Below, in pieces: positions 61,153 through 64,000 of a stretch of 64,000 nucleotides of DNA. The stretch's first letter is position 1; every line of letters begins with the position of its first letter. The notes under the pieces were generated by a model. That model saw only the letters and a program-made list of their open reading frames with translations, was not told the DNA's origin and ran no database searches. The DNA comes from Deltaproteobacteria bacterium (GTDB lineage Bacteria; Myxococcota_A; UBA9042; DTJE01). A program made the translations under genes and the position numbers. The stretch spans positions 79,967 through 143,966 of the forward strand of contig JAKPTZ010000017.1 of assembly GCA_029555025.1 (NCBI GenBank), read 5' to 3'.

Positions 61153-62499
61153 CTACTGAGTCAGCGGTTCAGTTCCCCGGACCGGAAGCGACCTGAGACG
61201 CCCTGTCATCCTTCCGACGTACGCCAGGAAATCATGCCTTTGCGGTTCCCCCATCGACACTCCCGGAAAATCGGAAAGAAGTCGCGGGTGAACAAATTTT
61301 CCGTTCTGGGCCACCGCGAAGTGAAGGAACGAGCCCTTCGCCCTCGCCGAAGTTCCAACGGTTCCGATCTGCGTCCTGCGATCGACGACGGAACCCTTTG
61401 TCAGGCCCTTCCTGATTGAGTCCAGATTGGCGTAGTAAGTCTGAATCCCGTTGCCGTGCCTGATGACGACCATCCTGCCGTGGTCGCTCTTGTATCCCGC
61501 GAAGATCACCTTCCCGTCGGCCACCGCCATCACGGGGGTTCCGGCCGGAGCGGAGTAATCGACGGCCCGCCCCGGAGTATATGCGTGCAGTATCGGGTGC
61601 AGCCTGCGCCTTGCCTGGCTGGACGTGTAGCCGTTGTACTTGATGGGCGTCCTTATGAAAGGACGCTCTATCGACGAACCGGCGGCATCCCAGTACGAAA
61701 CCCGTCCGTCCTCCTCCTCGTGCATGAATACTGCGGCCGAGGCGACCTTGCCTTCATACAGGACTCCTTCTATCCGGCCATACCGCAGGAAGTTGCCGTT
61801 GAGGCTTTCCTTGATCGCGACAAGCCTGATCGTGTCGCCGCGGCGCATGTCGGTGAAAAGGTCGAACTGGCTTTCAAGAAGGCCGACGACAAGTGGAACC
61901 AGCTCGCGATCCAGGCCGCAGGTTCGGAAGGATTCGTACAGGGAACCGTCGATCCTGCAAGCCGACTCGACGATTTCCTTGTCGGTCGGAAGCTGTTTCT
62001 TCTGAACCTGGAACCCTTCGTCGCCGACGGCGGCCTCGAAGTAATCAACCGCGCTGAGGGGATACTTCAACGCCACCACCTTCCCGTCGGCATCGACTTC
62101 GGCGATGAACTTCTGGCCAGGTTTGAGCTGACGCATGTCAATCTTTTCGGAAAGGGAAGCCAGGGCAAGTCCGGCGGTCACCGCATCCACGCCGGCCGCG
62201 GTCAGGGCCCTGGCCGGGGTCTGGCCGCTTCCGAGCCTGACGTTGACGGTTCTGGTTCCCGACCGGGAGCCACGTCCGCGCTCCGGGCTGAGTCCCGGGA
62301 ACGGGCCCTCCGGGGTCGCGGGGACCGATTCGATGGCCGCAAGGCGGACATCAAGCGAGGGGCGTGTCGCAGGCCGGTCATACCCGTCAGCGTAGGCGTT
62401 GACCAGGGCCAGCAGAAGAATCATGAAGAGCGACGGCCAGGCCGAAATCCTGATGTTCCTGGGACTGTCCAGTCCTTTTATGATAAGAGGATCACGCAT
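61153..62499 (-). CDS. Degenerate LytM/M23 peptidase-like protein (OapA/MepM layout), probably inactive
   Basis: A 448-residue protein with a membrane/signal segment at 22-38. The middle has the OapA/Csd3-type domains (LTAAGVDAVTAGLALASLSEKIDMRQLKPGQKFIAEVD, then RRGDTIRLVAIKESLNGNFL), and a LytM domain follows from ~290. Compared with MepM (HKGVDY, LYAHLS, GPHLHYE), three of five active-site histidines are replaced: Gly310 in PGRAVDY, Asn358 in YYANLD and Phe391 in GSFLHFA. Asp314 and His393 remain. Such degenerate LytM proteins (EnvC, NlpD) activate amidases rather than cut peptidoglycan. The ATG at 62499 has AAGGGG upstream. Confidence 0.9.
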   Translation of the reverse strand: MRDPLIIKGLDSPRNIRISAWPSLFMILLLALVNAYADGYDRPATRPSLDVRLAAIESVPATPEGPFPGLSPERGRGSRSGTRTVNVRLGSGQTPARALTAAGVDAVTAGLALASLSEKIDMRQLKPGQKFIAEVDADGKVVALKYPLSAVDYFEAAVGDEGFQVQKKQLPTDKEIVESACRIDGSLYESFRTCGLDRELVPLVVGLLESQFDLFTDMRRGDTIRLVAIKESLNGNFLRYGRIEGVLYEGKVASAAVFMHEEEDGRVSYWDAAGSSIERPFIRTPIKYNGYTSSQARRRLHPILHAYTPGRAVDYSAPAGTPVMAVADGKVIFAGYKSDHGRMVVIRHGNGIQTYYANLDSIRKGLTKGSVVDRRTQIGTVGTSARAKGSFLHFAVAQNGKFVHPRLLSDFPGVSMGEPQRHDFLAYVGRMTGRLRSLPVRGTEPLTQ

Positions 62500-62808
62500 G
62501 CGGCCCCTTCACGGATGCCAGGTCGGCCAGATTATCCGGCCCGACGCCCGCCGCGTCAATCGCCGTTCATCAACGGGGATGTTCAAAAGCGGCTGCAAGC
62601 AAACAGAATCACAGTGAAATCGGTAACCGTTTCAGAATGAATCATTTCTCGAAGCAAAGCGGGATCTCTGGGAATTAAGTCATAAATTTCGGGAAGTTCC
62701 GCATCTTTCCCCGGTTTGACAGTTCCTGCTTGAATGTCCGGTGGCAGTTCCATTATAATACCTTGGCTTTGCTATTGTTTCGTTCCAAATTCTGTCAGGA
62801 GAAGGAAA
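62500..62808. other. 309-base gap between divergent genes
   Basis: AT-rich towards the right. It contains an imperfect 20-base palindrome (62615-62634, TGAAATCGGT against ACCGTTTCA) that could be an operator for the LytM-like gene, and the promoter of the Cys-rich lipoprotein at 62730-62759. No coding frame with a ribosome site. Confidence 0.5.
62730..62759 (+). promoter_or_regulatory. Promoter for the Cys-rich lipoprotein
   Basis: TTGAAT (62730-62735), 18 bases, then a perfect TATAAT (62754-62759). A separate TTGACA at 62716-62721 is too far from it. The ATG is 50 bases downstream. Confidence 0.5.
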
Positions 62809-64000
62809 ATGAAGAAGGCCGCTCTTGTGGTCCTGGTAGCCTCTTTCGCCACTATTTTTGTGGCGTGCGGCGCCGCCGAGGACAATTCCTGTGAGACCAG
62901 TGAGAACTGCGTGTTCGGTGAAGTATGCGTCGATCTGCGCTGCATCGAACGTCCGTGCAACGGCAAGGGCGACTGCGTGACTGGCGAAGTCTGCGTCCCC
63001 GGTGAACTGGTCGGCAAGGAACCCGGCATGAAGTACTGCTCGGCTCCGTGCAGCGAACTGAAGCCGTGCGAACTGCCCCTGGTCTGTGGCGCCGATGGAA
63101 TCTGCAAGACCGGCAGCGGCACCGAAGACGTTATCGGCGACACCAGCGAGCCCGAGGATGTCGTGCGCGATGTCGCCCCCGAAGTGGCCGCGGATGTCCC
63201 GGCCGAACTTCCGCCGATCGAAGTCGAAGTCGACTGCAAGACCTGCATGACGACCGCCGACTGCGGAACCGGTTACTCCTGTCAGCCGGTCGGTGCCGAA
63301 AAGCACTGCCTGCGCGACTGCAACAACGACGGCGACTGCCTGGCGGCTTACACCTGCTACGCCTCCGGCACCCAGAAGAGCTGCCTGCCGGTTTCCTACA
63401 ACTGCGTGCCTTGCAGCTTTGATTCGCCCTGCCAGGATGGGCAGTGCTGCGACTTCGGAACTGGTCAGTGCAAGAATTGCCGTGATGTGTGCTTCACCTG
63501 CACGTACGACTACGACTGCGCTGCCGGCCTGCGCTGCTATAAGGAAACCGGAAGCGCCAACGGCTTCTGCGTCGAGGAATGCAGCGAGACCGAATGCACC
63601 GACACGGCCCATTTCCAGTGCAACGACAACGGCAAGGGCGTCGAGATCTGCAAGCCGACGACCGAGGGCTGCGGCGGATGCACCGAGCCGACCCCGTTCC
63701 CGTTCGAGGGTGGCTGCGTCGATTGCCGCAACAACGATGACTGCGCCGACAACGAAATGTGCAATACGCTTGAACACAAGTGCATCCCCAGCACCTGCGG
63801 CGGCGACACCATCATGTGCGAAGCCGACATGAAGTGCCATCAGTGCTGCACCGACGACGACTGCCTGCGCTTCCCGGAAGCGACCGGCGTGTGCCTTGAA
63901 GACGGCACGTGCGACGGCGTGGTTCCGTGCGGCGGCCTGTGCACCCCCGACTTCCCGATCTGCACCGTTGTCCAGGGCGTTGAACAGTGCGTTCAGTGCG
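62809..64000 (+). CDS. Cys-rich lipoprotein (3' end beyond the window)
   Basis: A lipoprotein of at least 397 residues, open at the right edge. MKKAALVVLVASFATIFVAC is the signal peptide with lipobox FVAC. Cys recur every 5-15 residues in units such as CETSENCVFGEVC, CNGKGDCVTGEVC and CRNNDDCADNEMC. This is a disulfide-rich repeat common in myxobacterial surface proteins. An acidic Val/Pro/Glu/Asp linker follows the first Cys module (residues ~107-140). AGGAG and AAGGA precede the ATG. A long frame on the opposite strand is its shadow. Function unknown; a stable surface scaffold is likely. Confidence 0.85.
   Translation, partial: MKKAALVVLVASFATIFVACGAAEDNSCETSENCVFGEVCVDLRCIERPCNGKGDCVTGEVCVPGELVGKEPGMKYCSAPCSELKPCELPLVCGADGICKTGSGTEDVIGDTSEPEDVVRDVAPEVAADVPAELPPIEVEVDCKTCMTTADCGTGYSCQPVGAEKHCLRDCNNDGDCLAAYTCYASGTQKSCLPVSYNCVPCSFDSPCQDGQCCDFGTGQCKNCRDVCFTCTYDYDCAAGLRCYKETGSANGFCVEECSETECTDTAHFQCNDNGKGVEICKPTTEGCGGCTEPTPFPFEGGCVDCRNNDDCADNEMCNTLEHKCIPSTCGGDTIMCEADMKCHQCCTDDDCLRFPEATGVCLEDGTCDGVVPCGGLCTPDFPICTVVQGVEQCVQC

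Noticed and set aside
61093..61419. 108-codon plus-strand frame after the TPR gene
   Set aside because: No ribosome site, Arg/Pro/Ser-rich, and it overlaps the LytM-like gene's 3' end.
62680..63840. 386-codon frame on the minus strand at the right end
   Set aside because: Antisense to the Cys-rich lipoprotein, which has a promoter, ribosome site, lipobox and regular Cys repeats.

Overview
The window is a gene-dense, GC-rich stretch of chromosome from a Gram-negative (diderm) bacterium. Three proteins end in a Gly-Cys-Ser motif, a membrane helix and usually an Arg cluster, which resembles the MYXO-CTERM sorting signal. Two carry MopE-type CDGxDNDCDGxTDE repeats, several more are Cys-rich or acidic secreted lipoproteins, and there are outer-membrane barrels. 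Together these point to Myxococcota or a related deltaproteobacterial lineage. I see no rRNA, tRNA, CRISPR array, insertion sequence, integrase or phage module. About 50 protein genes are supported; the first is cut at its 5' end and the last at its 3' end.

Layout. 1-757 (+): end of a secreted lipase-like protein. 6924-761 (-): leuS, a degenerate PHP protein with a basic low-complexity tail, a GT2-methyltransferase fusion, then kal and kce, two steps of lysine fermentation. 7154-9559 (+): a secreted beta-propeller-like protein, then speD behind a structured leader. 9566-14555: a one-helix membrane protein, a GT39-like membrane glycosyltransferase, truA and a lipid-linked sugar flippase. 14708-17620 (+): a DUF167 gene and an apolipoprotein N-acyltransferase (Lnt) whose catalytic domain is split by an inserted beta-propeller. 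20246-17577 (-): an AmgK-like sugar kinase, a MurU-like nucleotidyltransferase and a CPBP intramembrane protease. 23729-20376 (-): a large surface protein with Cys-pair repeats and an S74 chaperone domain. 24122-29630: a lipoprotein, recD2 and a HEAT-repeat protein. 33024-29682 (-): panD, a coiled-coil protein, a lipoprotein and a barrel protein. 33216-37493 (+): a lipoprotein, a diacylglycerol-kinase-like gene and a tRNA nucleotidyltransferase. 46623-37503 (-): PP2C phosphatase, MopE-repeat lipoprotein, dnaG, rpoD, folC, a DJ-1/PfpI protein and an FKBP lipoprotein. 46874-53186: uvrA, a barrel protein and a lamin-tail/MopE surface protein. 58130-53067 (-): an alpha-solenoid protein, a PEGA-like protein, a short RodZ-like HTH membrane protein and recO. 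58613-61096 (+): clpX, a HIT hydrolase and a TPR protein. 62499-61153 (-): a degenerate LytM (M23) protein. From 62809 (+): a Cys-rich lipoprotein running off the edge.

How the genes fit together. Much of the window serves the cell envelope. There are six N-terminal-Cys lipoproteins, and Lnt is the enzyme that would finish them. Three proteins carry C-terminal GCS tails, and the CPBP protease belongs to the fold proposed for myxosortases. A polyprenyl-phosphate-type GT2, a GT39-like transferase and a flippase suggest lipid-linked glycan assembly. AmgK/MurU-like enzymes suggest cell-wall sugar salvage, and the degenerate LytM protein suggests amidase regulation. The housekeeping genes (leuS, truA, dnaG, rpoD, folC, recD2, uvrA, recO, clpX, cca, panD, speD) argue for stable core chromosome rather than an island.

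Most unusual items: the propeller-split Lnt, the LytM protein lacking three of five active-site histidines, the tandem-hairpin leader with a possible mini-ORF before speD, and a hairpin-T9 element at the predicted start of the clpX transcript. Promoters, starts and folds were judged by eye; no database search or folding was run.
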